The notes beneath the pieces are model-generated. The model saw only the letters and a list, made by a program, of their open reading frames with translations. It did not search any database and had not been told where the DNA came from. A stretch of 64,000 bases of DNA from Variovorax sp. UMC13 (lineage in GTDB: Bacteria > Pseudomonadota > Gammaproteobacteria > Burkholderiales > Burkholderiaceae_C): positions 1-64,000 of the forward strand of contig NZ_LZZW01000032.1 of assembly GCF_014170375.1 (NCBI RefSeq), written 5' to 3'. Positions within the stretch are counted from its first letter, which is position 1; every line of letters begins with the position of its first letter. Made by a program: the position numbers and the translations under genes. Below are positions 54,304 through 62,814 of the stretch, in pieces.

Positions 54304-55125
54304 TCAGTTGCCGCCCTGGCGGCCGCCCCTGCGCCGCGCGAGCTCGGCCGCCTGCGCGCCGATCAGCGCCGCGCGCTCCTTCATGTGCGCGACCACCGAG
54401 GGCACGCGTTCGTCGGGCAGGCGCTCGGTGATGGTGGCGATCGCCAGGCCGGCGATGGTGCGGCCGTCGGCCACGCAGACCGGCACCGCCACCGCGCGCG
54501 AGCCCGGCACCACGCCGACCGGCGCGTAGGCATAGCCCTGGGCGCGCGTGCGCACGGCACGCTCCAGCAGCTCCGCCGGATCGGTGTGCAGCGCCTGCAG
54601 CCGCCGCGCGTTGCGGCGCACCACCTCGGCCGCCTCCTCGGCGGGCAGCGAGGCCAGCAGCACCAGGCCGCTCACGCCCACGCCCAGCGGGCGCCGCGCG
54701 CCGATCTCGATCGACAGCACCTTGACCGGAAAGCTGCCGGGCCGCCGGTCGATGCAGACCGAGTCGGCGCCGTTGCGGATGGTGAGGAAGGCGGTGTCGC
54801 CCAGGATCTCGCTCAGGTGGCGCAGGTGCGGTTCGGCGATGGCGCGGATCGGGAAGCGGGTCGAGCGCGCCAGGCCCAGCAGCGAGACCTCGCCGCCGAT
54901 CAGGTAGCGCCGCGTGGCGGGGTCCTGCTCGACCGCGCCTTCCTCCACCAACACGCGCAGGATGCGGTGCACCGTCGGCCGGTTGAGGCCGGTGTGGGTC
55001 ACGACGTCGGTAAGCCGCACGCCGCGCTCCTGGCCGGTGGCAAGCACGCGCAGCACCGCCAGCGCGCGGCGCACGCTCTGGGCGCCGGCGGTGGCGCCTT
55101 CCTTATCTACCGCCGCTGCCGCCAT
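54304..55125 (-). CDS. IclR family transcriptional regulator
   Basis: A 273-residue regulator: winged helix (RALAVLRVLATGQERGVRLTDVVTHTGLNRPTVHRILRVL region) then an IclR effector domain (FLTIRNGADSVCIDRRPGSFPVK, GVGVSGLVLLASLPAEEAAEVV, and GLAIATITERL). It overlaps the flavin reductase stop by 23 nt and so belongs to its transcript. It faces the divergent catabolic operon, the likely target. Confidence 0.92.
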   Translation of the reverse strand: MAAAAVDKEGATAGAQSVRRALAVLRVLATGQERGVRLTDVVTHTGLNRPTVHRILRVLVEEGAVEQDPATRRYLIGGEVSLLGLARSTRFPIRAIAEPHLRHLSEILGDTAFLTIRNGADSVCIDRRPGSFPVKVLSIEIGARRPLGVGVSGLVLLASLPAEEAAEVVRRNARRLQALHTDPAELLERAVRTRAQGYAYAPVGVVPGSRAVAVPVCVADGRTIAGLAIATITERLPDERVPSVVAHMKERAALIGAQAAELARRRGGRQGGN

Positions 55126-55741
55126 CCATCACCGCCTTGGGCGTCTGCTGCATGCCGCGCAGCGTGACGATCTCGCCCAGCGTCGCGTAGTTGGGCCCGC
55201 CGATGCGGCACACCGGGTCGAGCGCGCGCGTGTCGACCTTGCCGTCGTGCAGCAGGCCGTCGCGCAGGTGGAAGGCCGTGACCTCGCCGACGATGAATTC
55301 GGCGCCGGTCTCGCCGAAGGCGATCACGCGCTCCAGCCGGCATTCCATGCTGACCGGCGCATCGGCCAGCCGCGGCACGCGCACGGTCTGGCAGGGCAGG
55401 GTGCCCAGCCCGAGCAGCTCGGTCTCGCTCACGTCGGGCGCATGCTCGGCGCTGCTCTCGTGGATCGCGACCATCTGCGAGGCGTCGCCGATGTTGACCA
55501 CGAACTCGCGCAGCGCATGGATGTTGGCGCCAGTGTCCTTGCGCTGGCCGGCCTTGCGGCCGATGTTCACGCCCAGCAGCGGCGGCTTGTTCGACACGAA
55601 GGTGAAGCAGGAGAAGGGCGCGAGGTTGACCACGCCGGCTTCCGACACGGTGGTGATCCACGCGATCGGGCGCGGCACCACGATGCCGCTCATGAGTCGG
55701 TAGGTGGCTTCGGGCGAGAGGTCGCCGGCATCGAGAAACAT
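55103..55741 (-). CDS. Flavin reductase-like domain protein
   Basis: A 212-residue FMN-binding split-barrel protein: LMSGIVVPRPIAWITTVSEAG, VNLAPFSCFTFVSNKPPLLGVNIG, FVVNI and an HLRDGLLHDGKVD stretch. The family includes NAD(P)H:flavin reductases of two-component monooxygenases and flavin-dependent decarboxylases. No oxygenase is nearby. It leads the minus-strand pair with IclR and is divergent from the Bug/RidA operon, so a role in the same catabolic pathway is likely. Confidence 0.85.
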   Translation of the reverse strand: MFLDAGDLSPEATYRLMSGIVVPRPIAWITTVSEAGVVNLAPFSCFTFVSNKPPLLGVNIGRKAGQRKDTGANIHALREFVVNIGDASQMVAIHESSAEHAPDVSETELLGLGTLPCQTVRVPRLADAPVSMECRLERVIAFGETGAEFIVGEVTAFHLRDGLLHDGKVDTRALDPVCRIGGPNYATLGEIVTLRGMQQTPKAVMDGGSGGR

Positions 55742-55851
55742 GGGAGGGCCTTCCGGGGTGGCTGAGCCTCGATTGTCGGGAGCGAGGGCGCGCCGCCCAT
55801 CGCGCACTTCCCGAAAACGTCCATCATACGGAACAAGCGCGTGATATTGCA

Positions 55852-55881
55852 TTGCAGCATCGGGCTGCCGATTCTTAGAGT
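55852..55881 (+). promoter_or_regulatory. Candidate sigma-70 promoter of the catabolic operon
   Basis: TTGCAG (55852-55857) and TAGAGT (55876-55881) are separated by 18 bp, 64 bp before the Bug receptor start. A partly symmetric TCC-N7-GGA sequence (55820-55832) lies upstream and could be the IclR site, but it is weak. Confidence 0.4.
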
Positions 55882-55944
55882 GGGCGGGTCGCCGATCAAA
55901 CCGCAGTCCACTTGCGGTGCCGGCCTCAGAGCAGGAGACCCGTC

Positions 55945-56925
55945 TTGAAGATTTCGACCATCGCATCCTTCGCCGTCGCCACGTGCGCCGCCCTTGCCGT
56001 GCTGCCCGCCATCGCGCAGGGCCAGTGGCCCGACAAGCCCGTGAAGCTGGTGCTGCCCTATCCGCCGGGCGGCAACGTGGACGGTGCCGCGCGCATCATC
56101 ACCGAGCAGCTGCAGGCGGTGTTCAAGCAGCCCTTCATCGTCGACAACCGGCCCGGCGCGGGCGGCATGATCGCGGCCGAGCAGGTCGCCAAGTCCACGC
56201 CCGACGGCTACACCTTCTTCATGGGCGCCAACGGGCCGATCCTGTTCTCGCCCACCATCTTCAAGCGCACCGGCGCCTACGACTGGAAGAAGGACTTCCT
56301 GCCGGTGAGTTCGGTGTCGTTCACGCCGCTGGTGCTGCAGGTGCATCCGTCCACGCCCTACAAGACCGTGGCTGACCTGATCGCCGAAGGGAAGAAGGCC
56401 GGCAACGCGCTGACCATGGCCTCGCCCGGCGCGGGCACGCAGAACCACCTGGTGAGCGAGTACCTGCAGCGCGAGAGCGGTGCCCACTGGACCACCGCGC
56501 ACTACAAGGGCAACGCGCCCGCCACCACCGACCTGCTGGGCGGCCAGGTGCAGTTCAACTTCGACCAGATCTCGGTGGCCGGCCCCTTCATCCAGCAGGG
56601 CCGCACGCGCGCCCTGGCCGTGACCTCGCCCAAGCGGCTGCCGCAGCTGCCCGACGTGCCGACGCTGCAGGAGGCCGGCTTCAAGGACTTCAGCACCGAG
56701 ACCTTCACCGGCGTGCTGGCGCCGCGCGGCACGCCGCCGGCGATCGTCGCGCGCCTGTCCGAAGCGCTGCAGAAGATCCTGGCCGACAAGGCCGTGCAGG
56801 CCAAGTTCGACACCCTGGGCTCCGAGGCCCGCGGCAGCACGCCCGAGCAGTTCACGCAGTTCCTCACCAAGGAAGACGCGCGCTGGATGCCGGTCATCAA
56901 GCAAGCCAACATCTCGGCCGAATGA
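55945..56925 (+). CDS. Bug/TctC-type substrate-binding protein (TTG start)
   Basis: A 326-residue periplasmic receptor with signal peptide ISTIASFAVATCAALAVLP. Family features are VKLVLPYPPGGNVDGAARII, FIVDNRPGAGGMIAAEQVA, ASPGAGTQNHLVSEYLQ and the DLLGGQVQFNFD segment. The ribosome site CAGGAG at 55932-55937 lies 7 nt before TTG 55945; no ATG is present at a suitable place, so TTG is the probable start. It is the first gene of a five-gene operon and probably binds its aromatic/acidic substrate. It overlaps the RidA gene by 4 nt. Confidence 0.88.
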   Translation: MKISTIASFAVATCAALAVLPAIAQGQWPDKPVKLVLPYPPGGNVDGAARIITEQLQAVFKQPFIVDNRPGAGGMIAAEQVAKSTPDGYTFFMGANGPILFSPTIFKRTGAYDWKKDFLPVSSVSFTPLVLQVHPSTPYKTVADLIAEGKKAGNALTMASPGAGTQNHLVSEYLQRESGAHWTTAHYKGNAPATTDLLGGQVQFNFDQISVAGPFIQQGRTRALAVTSPKRLPQLPDVPTLQEAGFKDFSTETFTGVLAPRGTPPAIVARLSEALQKILADKAVQAKFDTLGSEARGSTPEQFTQFLTKEDARWMPVIKQANISAE

Positions 56926-57347
56926 TGGACGCCGCCACCACCGTCCTCGGGCGCGCCGCGCCCGCCACGCGCACCAGCGTCTACGTCGAAGGCTTCAGCC
57001 ACAAGAACCCGATCCCCGCGGGCTGCCGCGTCGGCCCGCTGCTCGAGAGCGGCAGCATCCAGGGCAACGACCCCGCCACCGGCAAGCCGGCCGAGACCAT
57101 CGAGGCGCAGTGCCGCTTCATGCTCGACAACGTGCGCCGCATCGTCGAGGCCGCGGGCGGCGGCACGCAGGACATCGTGAAGCTCACGGTCTGGATGAAG
57201 GACCGCAGCCAGCGCCCCGCGCTCAATGTGCCCTGGCTCGAGATGTTCCCCGATGCCCGGTCGCGGCCCGCGCGCCACGCGATCATCGCGCCCGAGCTCG
57301 ACATGGGGAAGCTGATCGAGTGCAGCTTCACGGCCTGGATCGCCTGA
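56922..57347 (+). CDS. RidA family protein, possible 2-aminomuconate-deaminase-type enzyme
   Basis: A 141-residue YjgF/RidA protein. It has VGPLLESGSIQGNDPATGKPAETIEAQCRFMLDNVRRIVEAAGGGTQDIVKLTVWM and a PARHAIIAPEL motif with the substrate-carboxylate Arg. RidA members hydrolyse enamines/imines; one branch, of similar size, is 2-aminomuconate deaminase in ring-cleavage pathways of aminated aromatics. The operon context supports that branch. The start overlaps the receptor stop (ATGA). Confidence 0.85.
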   Translation: MMDAATTVLGRAAPATRTSVYVEGFSHKNPIPAGCRVGPLLESGSIQGNDPATGKPAETIEAQCRFMLDNVRRIVEAAGGGTQDIVKLTVWMKDRSQRPALNVPWLEMFPDARSRPARHAIIAPELDMGKLIECSFTAWIA

Positions 57348-57377
57348 CCTCTTCCACCTCTCATCGCCCACGACCCC

Positions 57378-58265
57378 ATGCCCGACTACCTTCCCTTCGA
57401 CCCCCATCCGCGCGCGCCGGTGCCGCTGCCGCCCGCGCTGGCCTGCGACAGCCAATTCCATGTGTTCGGCCCGCGCGCGCAGTACCCGGTGCGGCCCGAC
57501 GCCGCCTACGAGATGCCCAGCGCCACCTGGCAGGTCGCGCAGCGGCTGCATGCCACGCTGGGCATCGAACGCGGCGTGATCGTCCAGGCCACCACCTACG
57601 GCGCCGACCACACGGTGGTGCTGGATGCGCTCGCAGGCCTCAACGCCGGCGGCCCGCGCCGCTACATGGCCTGCGCCAACGCCGCGGTGCTGACCGAGCG
57701 CGACGATGCGTACCTCCAGAAGCTGCACGATGCCGGCGTGCGCGGCGCGCGCTTCACGCGCGGCGGCCTGGGCATCCGCTTCAGCGCGGCCGAGCAGGAG
57801 CGTGCCTTCGCCCGCGTCAAGGAGCTGGGCTGGTACGTCAAGGTGCAGCCCGAGCCCACCGGCATCGCCGAGCAACTGGTCGCCTTCGAATCGCTCGAGG
57901 TGCCGGTGCTGCTCGACCACATGGGCCGCGCCGATCCCTCGCGCGGCGAGGCCGACGCCAGCCTGGTGCGCATGCTCGAACTGCTGCAGCGTGGCAACTT
58001 CTGGGTGATGCTGTCGCTGTCCGAGAAGCTCTCGCGCACCGGCGCCCCCTGGGACGACGTGGTGCCGCTCGCGCAGCGCCTGATCGCGGCCGCGCCCGAT
58101 CGTTGCGTCTGGGGCAGCGACTGGCCGCACCCGGTGTCGGTCAAGCAGCCGCCCAACGAGGGCGCGCTGCTCGAACTGCTCTACCGATTCGCCCCCGATG
58201 CCGCCACGCGGCAGAAGATCCTCGTCGACAACCCCGCCCGCTTCTTCGGATTCGAGACCGCATGA
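57378..58265 (+). CDS. Amidohydrolase family protein (PDC lactonase/LigI-like)
   Basis: A 295-residue amidohydrolase_2 barrel. The N-terminal motif is CDSQFHVFGPR; LigI-type lactonases have DxHxHVFGP, so the first metal-ligand His is Gln here. VIVQATTYGADH, LDHMGRAD and CVWGSDWPHPV with the catalytic Asp follow, and it ends NPARFFGF. It probably hydrolyses a lactone or C-C/C-N bond of a dicarboxylate. It overlaps the FAH-type gene by 4 nt. Confidence 0.88.
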   Translation: MPDYLPFDPHPRAPVPLPPALACDSQFHVFGPRAQYPVRPDAAYEMPSATWQVAQRLHATLGIERGVIVQATTYGADHTVVLDALAGLNAGGPRRYMACANAAVLTERDDAYLQKLHDAGVRGARFTRGGLGIRFSAAEQERAFARVKELGWYVKVQPEPTGIAEQLVAFESLEVPVLLDHMGRADPSRGEADASLVRMLELLQRGNFWVMLSLSEKLSRTGAPWDDVVPLAQRLIAAAPDRCVWGSDWPHPVSVKQPPNEGALLELLYRFAPDAATRQKILVDNPARFFGFETA

Positions 58266-59137
58266 AACTCATCAGCTACCTTCACGGCGGAGCCTCGCAC
58301 TGGGGCTGCGTCATCGGCGACGGCGTCGTCGACCTCGGCCGCCGCCTGCCGGTCTTCGCCTCCGTCGCGGCCCTGCTCGAGGGCGGCGAGGCCGCGCTCG
58401 CGCAGGCCCGCGAGGCTGCAACCGGTGCTTCGCCCGACCATGCGCTGGCCGATGTCCGCGTCGACCTGCCCATCGCGCAACCGCGCCGCGTGTTCTGCAT
58501 CGGCGTGAACTACGCGCACCGCAACGCCGAGTACAAGGACGGCAGCGAGCTGCCCAAGTACCCGAGCATCTTCATGCGCGTGGCCGAGTCCTTCGTGGGC
58601 CATGGCGAGCCGCTGCGGCAGCCCCTCGAATCGACGCAGCTCGACTACGAAGGCGAGATCGCCATCGTCATCGGCCGCCGCGCGCGCCGGGTTAAGGGCG
58701 AGGACGCGCTGGCCTGCATCGCGGGCCTGACCTGCATGAACGAAGGCACGGTCCGCGACTGGGTGCACCACGCCAAGTTCAACGTGACGCAGGGCAAGAA
58801 CTGGAACGCCTCGGGCGCCATCGGCCCGTGGATCGTCACGGCCGACGAGTTCCCGCAGGGCTACGGCGCGCTGCGCGTGCAGACGCGCGTCAACGGCGAG
58901 CCGCGCCAGGACGACACGACCGCGAACCTGATGTTCGACTTCGCCTACCTCGTGGGCTACCTCTCGACCTTCACCACGCTGGAGCCGGGCGACATCATCG
59001 CCACCGGCACGCCGATCGGCGCGGGCATCCGCTTCGATCCGCCGAAGTTCCTGCAGCCGGGCGACGTGGTCGAGGTCGAGGTCAGCGGCGTGGGCGTGCT
59101 GCGCAACGTGGTCAGGGCCGAAGAGGTGGCCGTATGA
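58262..59137 (+). CDS. Fumarylacetoacetate hydrolase (FAH) family protein
   Basis: A 291-residue FAH-fold enzyme: an N-terminal domain of about 75 residues, then the core with RRVFCIGVNYAHRNAEYK, PSIFMRV, the metal-binding DYEGEIAIVIG, GKNWNASGAIGPWIV and ATGTPIGAGI. Members are fumarylpyruvate hydrolases, 4-oxalocrotonate-type decarboxylases and HpcE-like enzymes. Its place between a RidA/amidohydrolase pair and a hydratase fits the lower meta-cleavage pathway. The ATG overlaps the upstream stop. Confidence 0.9.
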   Translation: MKLISYLHGGASHWGCVIGDGVVDLGRRLPVFASVAALLEGGEAALAQAREAATGASPDHALADVRVDLPIAQPRRVFCIGVNYAHRNAEYKDGSELPKYPSIFMRVAESFVGHGEPLRQPLESTQLDYEGEIAIVIGRRARRVKGEDALACIAGLTCMNEGTVRDWVHHAKFNVTQGKNWNASGAIGPWIVTADEFPQGYGALRVQTRVNGEPRQDDTTANLMFDFAYLVGYLSTFTTLEPGDIIATGTPIGAGIRFDPPKFLQPGDVVEVEVSGVGVLRNVVRAEEVAV

Positions 59138-59946
59138 GCCTGGACCAGAACACCCTCGCCCAGGCCGCCGAGCGCCTGGAGGAAGCCGAGCGCACGCGTG
59201 TCGCCTGCCGCCAGTTCTCGCTCGACCACCCGGACATGACGATCGACGATGCCTACGCGATCCAGCATGTCTGGATGCAGCTCAAGCTGCGCAAGGGCCG
59301 CACGGTCAAGGGCCACAAGATCGGCCTGACCTCCAAGGCCATGCAGCGCGCGGTGAACATCGGCGAGCCCGACTACGGCACGCTGCTCGACGACATGTTC
59401 TACCGCGACGGCGCGGTCATTCCGTCGGAGCGCTTCCTGCAACTGAAGATCGAGGCCGAGCTGGCCTTCGTGCTGGCGCGGCCACTGTCGGGCCCCGACT
59501 GCACGCTGTTCGACGTGCTCGACGCCACCGCCTACGTCACGCCCGCGCTGGAGATCCTCGACGCCCGCATCCAGCGCGTCGACCCCGAGACGAAGCGCAT
59601 GCGCAACGTGTTCGACACCATCTCCGACAACGCGGCCAACGCCGCGCTGGTGCTGGGCGGCCGGCCCTTCAAGCCGGCGCTGGTCGATGCCGACATGCGG
59701 CGCATCGGCGCCATCGTGAGCCGCAACGGCGAGGTCGAGGAGACCGGCCTGGCCGCGGGCGTGCTCAACCACCCGGGCTACGGCGTGGCGTGGCTGGCCA
59801 ACCGGCTGCACCGCTTCGGCGTCACGCTGCAACCGGGGCAGGTGATCCTCGCGGGCTCCTTCATCCGGCCGATCGAGGTCGGCAAGGGCGACACCGTGGT
59901 GGCCGACTTCGGCGAGTTCGGCACGGTGTCCTGCCACTTCGGCTGA
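59134..59946 (+). CDS. 2-oxo-hept-4-ene-1,7-dioate hydratase-like (HpaH/MhpD family)
   Basis: A 270-residue hydratase/decarboxylase: VKGHKIGLTSKAMQRAVNIGEPDYGTLLDDMF, LKIEAELAFVLARPL with metal-binding Glu, DTISDNAANAALVLG and QVILAGSFIRPIEV. Length and motifs best match HpaH, which hydrates 2-oxohepta-4-ene-1,7-dioate; MhpD/DmpE-like hydratase is the alternative. Its ATG overlaps the FAH stop by 4 nt. It is the last gene of the operon and ends 7 nt from the convergent kinase gene. Confidence 0.9.
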   Translation: MSLDQNTLAQAAERLEEAERTRVACRQFSLDHPDMTIDDAYAIQHVWMQLKLRKGRTVKGHKIGLTSKAMQRAVNIGEPDYGTLLDDMFYRDGAVIPSERFLQLKIEAELAFVLARPLSGPDCTLFDVLDATAYVTPALEILDARIQRVDPETKRMRNVFDTISDNAANAALVLGGRPFKPALVDADMRRIGAIVSRNGEVEETGLAAGVLNHPGYGVAWLANRLHRFGVTLQPGQVILAGSFIRPIEVGKGDTVVADFGEFGTVSCHFG

Positions 59947-59953
59947 GCCGGCC

Positions 59954-60988
59954 TCAGGCGTAGAGCGGCTCCTCGTCCATCGACTCGCACTGGTCCTGCA
60001 GCATCTGGATCTGCCCCTTCCAGTAGTCGCTGGTGCCGAACCACGGGAAGTTGATCGGGAAGATCGGGTCTTCCCAGCGCCGCGCCAGCCAGGCGCTGTA
60101 GTGGATCAGTCGCAAGGTGCGCAGCGGCTCGATCAGCGCGAGCTCGCGGCGGTCGAAGGAGCGGAACTGCTCGTAGCCGTCGAGCAGGCCGCTCAGCTGG
60201 CCGGTGCGTTGCGCGCGGTCGCCCGACAGCAGCATCCACAGGTCCTGCACCGCGAAGCCGCTGCGGGCGTCGTCGAGGTCGACGAAGTGCGGGCCGCCGT
60301 TCGGGCGGTCGGTCGGGGTCCAGAGGATGTTGCCCGGGTGCACGTCGCCGTGCAGCCGCAGCTTGCGCAGCTGGGCGTCGGTCGAGGTGGGCGAGAGCGC
60401 GGTGGCGGCGATGCGGTCGAGCGCGGCGTTGCAGGCGGTCTCCCAGGCGCGCTGTACGTCGAGCGGCACCTTGTCGTGGCCCAGCAGCCAGTCGCGCGAG
60501 GCGGTGCCGAAGGTCTGCAGGTCGAGCGCCGGACGCGCGACGAAGGGTCGGGCCGCGCCGATGGTGTGGATGCGCGCCAGGAAACGGCCCACCCATTCGA
60601 GCACCTCGAAGTCGTCGAGCTCGGGCGAACGGCCGCCGCGGTAGGGGCTCACGCTGAAGGCGAAGCCGTCGTGGTGGTGCAAGGTGCGGCCGTGCACCTC
60701 GATCGGTGGCACGGCCGGCACGTCGGCCGCGGCGAGTTCGAGCGCGAAAGCATGTTCCTCGAGGATCTCGGCCGTGGTCCAGCGTTCGGGCCGGTAGAAC
60801 TTGACGACCACCGACGCATGGTCGGCCGGCTGGTCGAGGAACACCTGGTAGACGCGGTTTTCGTAGGAGTTGAGGGCGGTCAGCCGCCCGTCGCCGTGCA
60901 GGTCGAGCGTGGCCAGCGCGTCGAGCACCACGTCGGGCGTGAGGCTCTCGTAGGGATGGGTATTGGCGGGCGCACTGGAAGAGGTCAT
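59954..60988 (-). CDS. srkA: SrkA/YihE-like serine/threonine protein kinase
   Basis: A 344-residue kinase of the YihE family: VVVKFYRPERWTTAEILEEHAFALEL with the ATP Lys, LRLHGDVHPGNILW as catalytic loop (Asp) and HFVDLDDARSGFAVQDLWMLLSG as metal loop. The ending WFGTSDYWKGQIQML is typical of SrkA. In E. coli it protects against Cpx-linked stress and MazF-type death. The ATG at 60988 is taken; no clear ribosome site. Confidence 0.92.
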   Translation of the reverse strand: MTSSSAPANTHPYESLTPDVVLDALATLDLHGDGRLTALNSYENRVYQVFLDQPADHASVVVKFYRPERWTTAEILEEHAFALELAAADVPAVPPIEVHGRTLHHHDGFAFSVSPYRGGRSPELDDFEVLEWVGRFLARIHTIGAARPFVARPALDLQTFGTASRDWLLGHDKVPLDVQRAWETACNAALDRIAATALSPTSTDAQLRKLRLHGDVHPGNILWTPTDRPNGGPHFVDLDDARSGFAVQDLWMLLSGDRAQRTGQLSGLLDGYEQFRSFDRRELALIEPLRTLRLIHYSAWLARRWEDPIFPINFPWFGTSDYWKGQIQMLQDQCESMDEEPLYA

Positions 60989-61043
60989 GCGGCCATTGTC
61001 GCCACACCGACCGCCGGGGCGGTCGCAGGCCGCCCGGTCGCGC

Positions 61044-62141
61044 TCAAAGCGAAAGGATATGGCCGGTGCGCGGGTCGCCGCGGCCCGCCAGCACCTGCAC
61101 GTAGGCGGCCTGCACCGCCTCGCCGCCCTCGTGGTGTTCGGCGCGCAGCCAGGGCTGGCGCGCGTCGGCCACGGTGGTGAGAAAGTCGTGCCAGGCGGCC
61201 ACCATGCGACGGCCGAATGCGTCGGCGCCCCATTCGGCGCTGCGCTTCTGGATCTGCGAGGGCGCGAAGAACAGCGTGACGCGCGGGCCGGGCAGGTCCT
61301 TGCCCGCGCCCTTGGCCGAGAGCTGCGCCACATGGGTGCCGCCGATCGAGCTGCTGTAGCGCAGATCGGTGAAGCGGGTGTGAATGGCCGTGCGCAGCCC
61401 GCCGTTGCCGGCGAAGTCGATGTAGACGCAGGGCGTGTCGGCCGCGATGGCATCGAGCGCGTCGTAGGTCACGACGCGGTGGTAGCAGCCCAGGCTCTCG
61501 CAGAAAGCCACGTTGGCGGCCGAGGTGAGGCCGACCACCTCGATGCCCTGGCGCTGGTGCAATTGGAAGGCCGTGCCGTAGGCGGTCTTGCTCGAGGCGC
61601 TGGACAGCAGCAGGGTGCGGGCGCCGAAGAAGTCGTTGTCGGCCATGAAGTCGTCGATCAGCCACGAGGTGATGAACAGCGGCCGAAGCAGCGACTGCAG
61701 GTCCTCGGTGTCCGCGGTGTAGAGCGGATCGGTATCGCAGCGGAAGTACTGGTTGTAGACGGCCGGCAACTCGGCGCGGTGCGGCGCCGCGTCGGTGAAA
61801 CGCGCGGGTGAAAGCCGGTCGGGACTCAGCACCGCGCCCGACGCCATCGGCCAGTAGCCGTAGAGCCGCTCGCCCACCGCCACGCCGGGGTGCAGCGACT
61901 GCACCACGCTGGCGAAGCCCCACACCGGGATGTGGCCCCAACCCTCGGCCCCGGTCGGGAAGAACTGCCAGTAGTGCATCGCATCGCCGAAGGCGGCGTA
62001 GGTGATGTTGTTGGCAGTCAGCGCGAAGCGGTCGATGCGCATGCGCACCTGGCCGTCGGCCAGGGGCGGGTCGTCGACGGTCTGCAGGCGCGTGGTGGCG
62101 AGCTGGTCCTTGCGGACCTGGAAGCGGGTGGTGGTGTGCAT
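61044..62141 (-). CDS. DUF2855 family protein
   Basis: A 365-residue protein matching DUF2855: RIDRFALTANNITYAAFGDAMHYWQFFP, IPVWGFASVV, GERLYGYWPMAS, LLLSSASSKTAYGTAF and CVYIDFAGNGGLR. It resembles a degenerate medium-chain dehydrogenase (MDR) fold with a nucleotide-binding region, but without clear zinc ligands. TGGAGACC lies before the ATG. Function is unknown. Confidence 0.9.
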   Translation of the reverse strand: MHTTTRFQVRKDQLATTRLQTVDDPPLADGQVRMRIDRFALTANNITYAAFGDAMHYWQFFPTGAEGWGHIPVWGFASVVQSLHPGVAVGERLYGYWPMASGAVLSPDRLSPARFTDAAPHRAELPAVYNQYFRCDTDPLYTADTEDLQSLLRPLFITSWLIDDFMADNDFFGARTLLLSSASSKTAYGTAFQLHQRQGIEVVGLTSAANVAFCESLGCYHRVVTYDALDAIAADTPCVYIDFAGNGGLRTAIHTRFTDLRYSSSIGGTHVAQLSAKGAGKDLPGPRVTLFFAPSQIQKRSAEWGADAFGRRMVAAWHDFLTTVADARQPWLRAEHHEGGEAVQAAYVQVLAGRGDPRTGHILSL

Positions 62142-62264
62142 GGGGCGGTCTCCACGGGGCGTGAATGGGGGGGCCGGCAGCCACCTTAGCCGCGCCGGAT
62201 GAAAACGGCCATCGCGCCCGGTGCACGCTCGTCACGCGCGAGACAAGCGTCGCCATGAAAAAAA

Positions 62265-62289
62265 GCGCCCCGGCGGGTGGCCGGGGCGC
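62265..62289 (-). terminator. Rho-independent terminator of ohr
   Basis: GCGCCCCGG (62265-62273) and CCGGGGCGC (62281-62289) form a 9-bp stem. On the minus strand the stem is followed by a run of T residues (62258-62264), 26 nt beyond the ohr stop. Confidence 0.9.
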
Positions 62290-62314
62290 CTTGTCGTGCT
62301 GCGGGGACGCGGGA

Positions 62315-62740
62315 TCAGGCGATCGTCAGCGTCACGTCGATGTTGCCGCGGGTGGCGTTCGAGTACGGGCAGACCTGGTGGGCGGTGTCGACCAGCTTCT
62401 GCTTCGTTTCGGCGTCCAGGCCGGGCAGCGTGATGGCGAGTTGCACGGCGATGCCGTAGGCCGCGCCGCCATTCGTCGGGCCGAGCGAGACCTTGGAGTC
62501 GATGGCGACGTCTTCCGGCACCTTGACGCCGATCTTCGGGCCCACGGCCTTCATCGCGCCGATGAAGCAGGCGGCATAGCCGACCGCGAACAGCTGCTCG
62601 GGGTTGGTGCCCGGCTTGCCCGAACCGGGCGAGCTCAGCTGCACGTCGATCGCGCCGTCGCTGCTCTTGCCTGCGCCATCGCGGCCGCCGGTGGTGTGGG
62701 CTTCGGCGGTGTAGAGAACCTTGTCGAGTTTCGTGGTCAT
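62315..62740 (-). CDS. ohr: Organic hydroperoxide resistance protein
   Basis: A 141-residue peroxidase of the Ohr subfamily. Catalytic Cys58 (GYAACFIGAM) and resolving Cys124 (HQVCPYSNATRGNI) are present, as is the Arg/Glu pocket pattern. It reduces organic hydroperoxides with lipoylated partners. AAGGAACGACC precedes the ATG. It follows ohrR by 74 nt without a clear own operator, so it may be driven in part from the ohrR promoter. Confidence 0.96.
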   Translation of the reverse strand: MTTKLDKVLYTAEAHTTGGRDGAGKSSDGAIDVQLSSPGSGKPGTNPEQLFAVGYAACFIGAMKAVGPKIGVKVPEDVAIDSKVSLGPTNGGAAYGIAVQLAITLPGLDAETKQKLVDTAHQVCPYSNATRGNIDVTLTIA

Positions 62741-62814
62741 GGTCGTTCCTTGAAGAGGAGGTGGGAAAAATGCTTCCGAAAGAAGAAGCGGTGGGATGGA
62801 TCGGGTGTGTGCCG

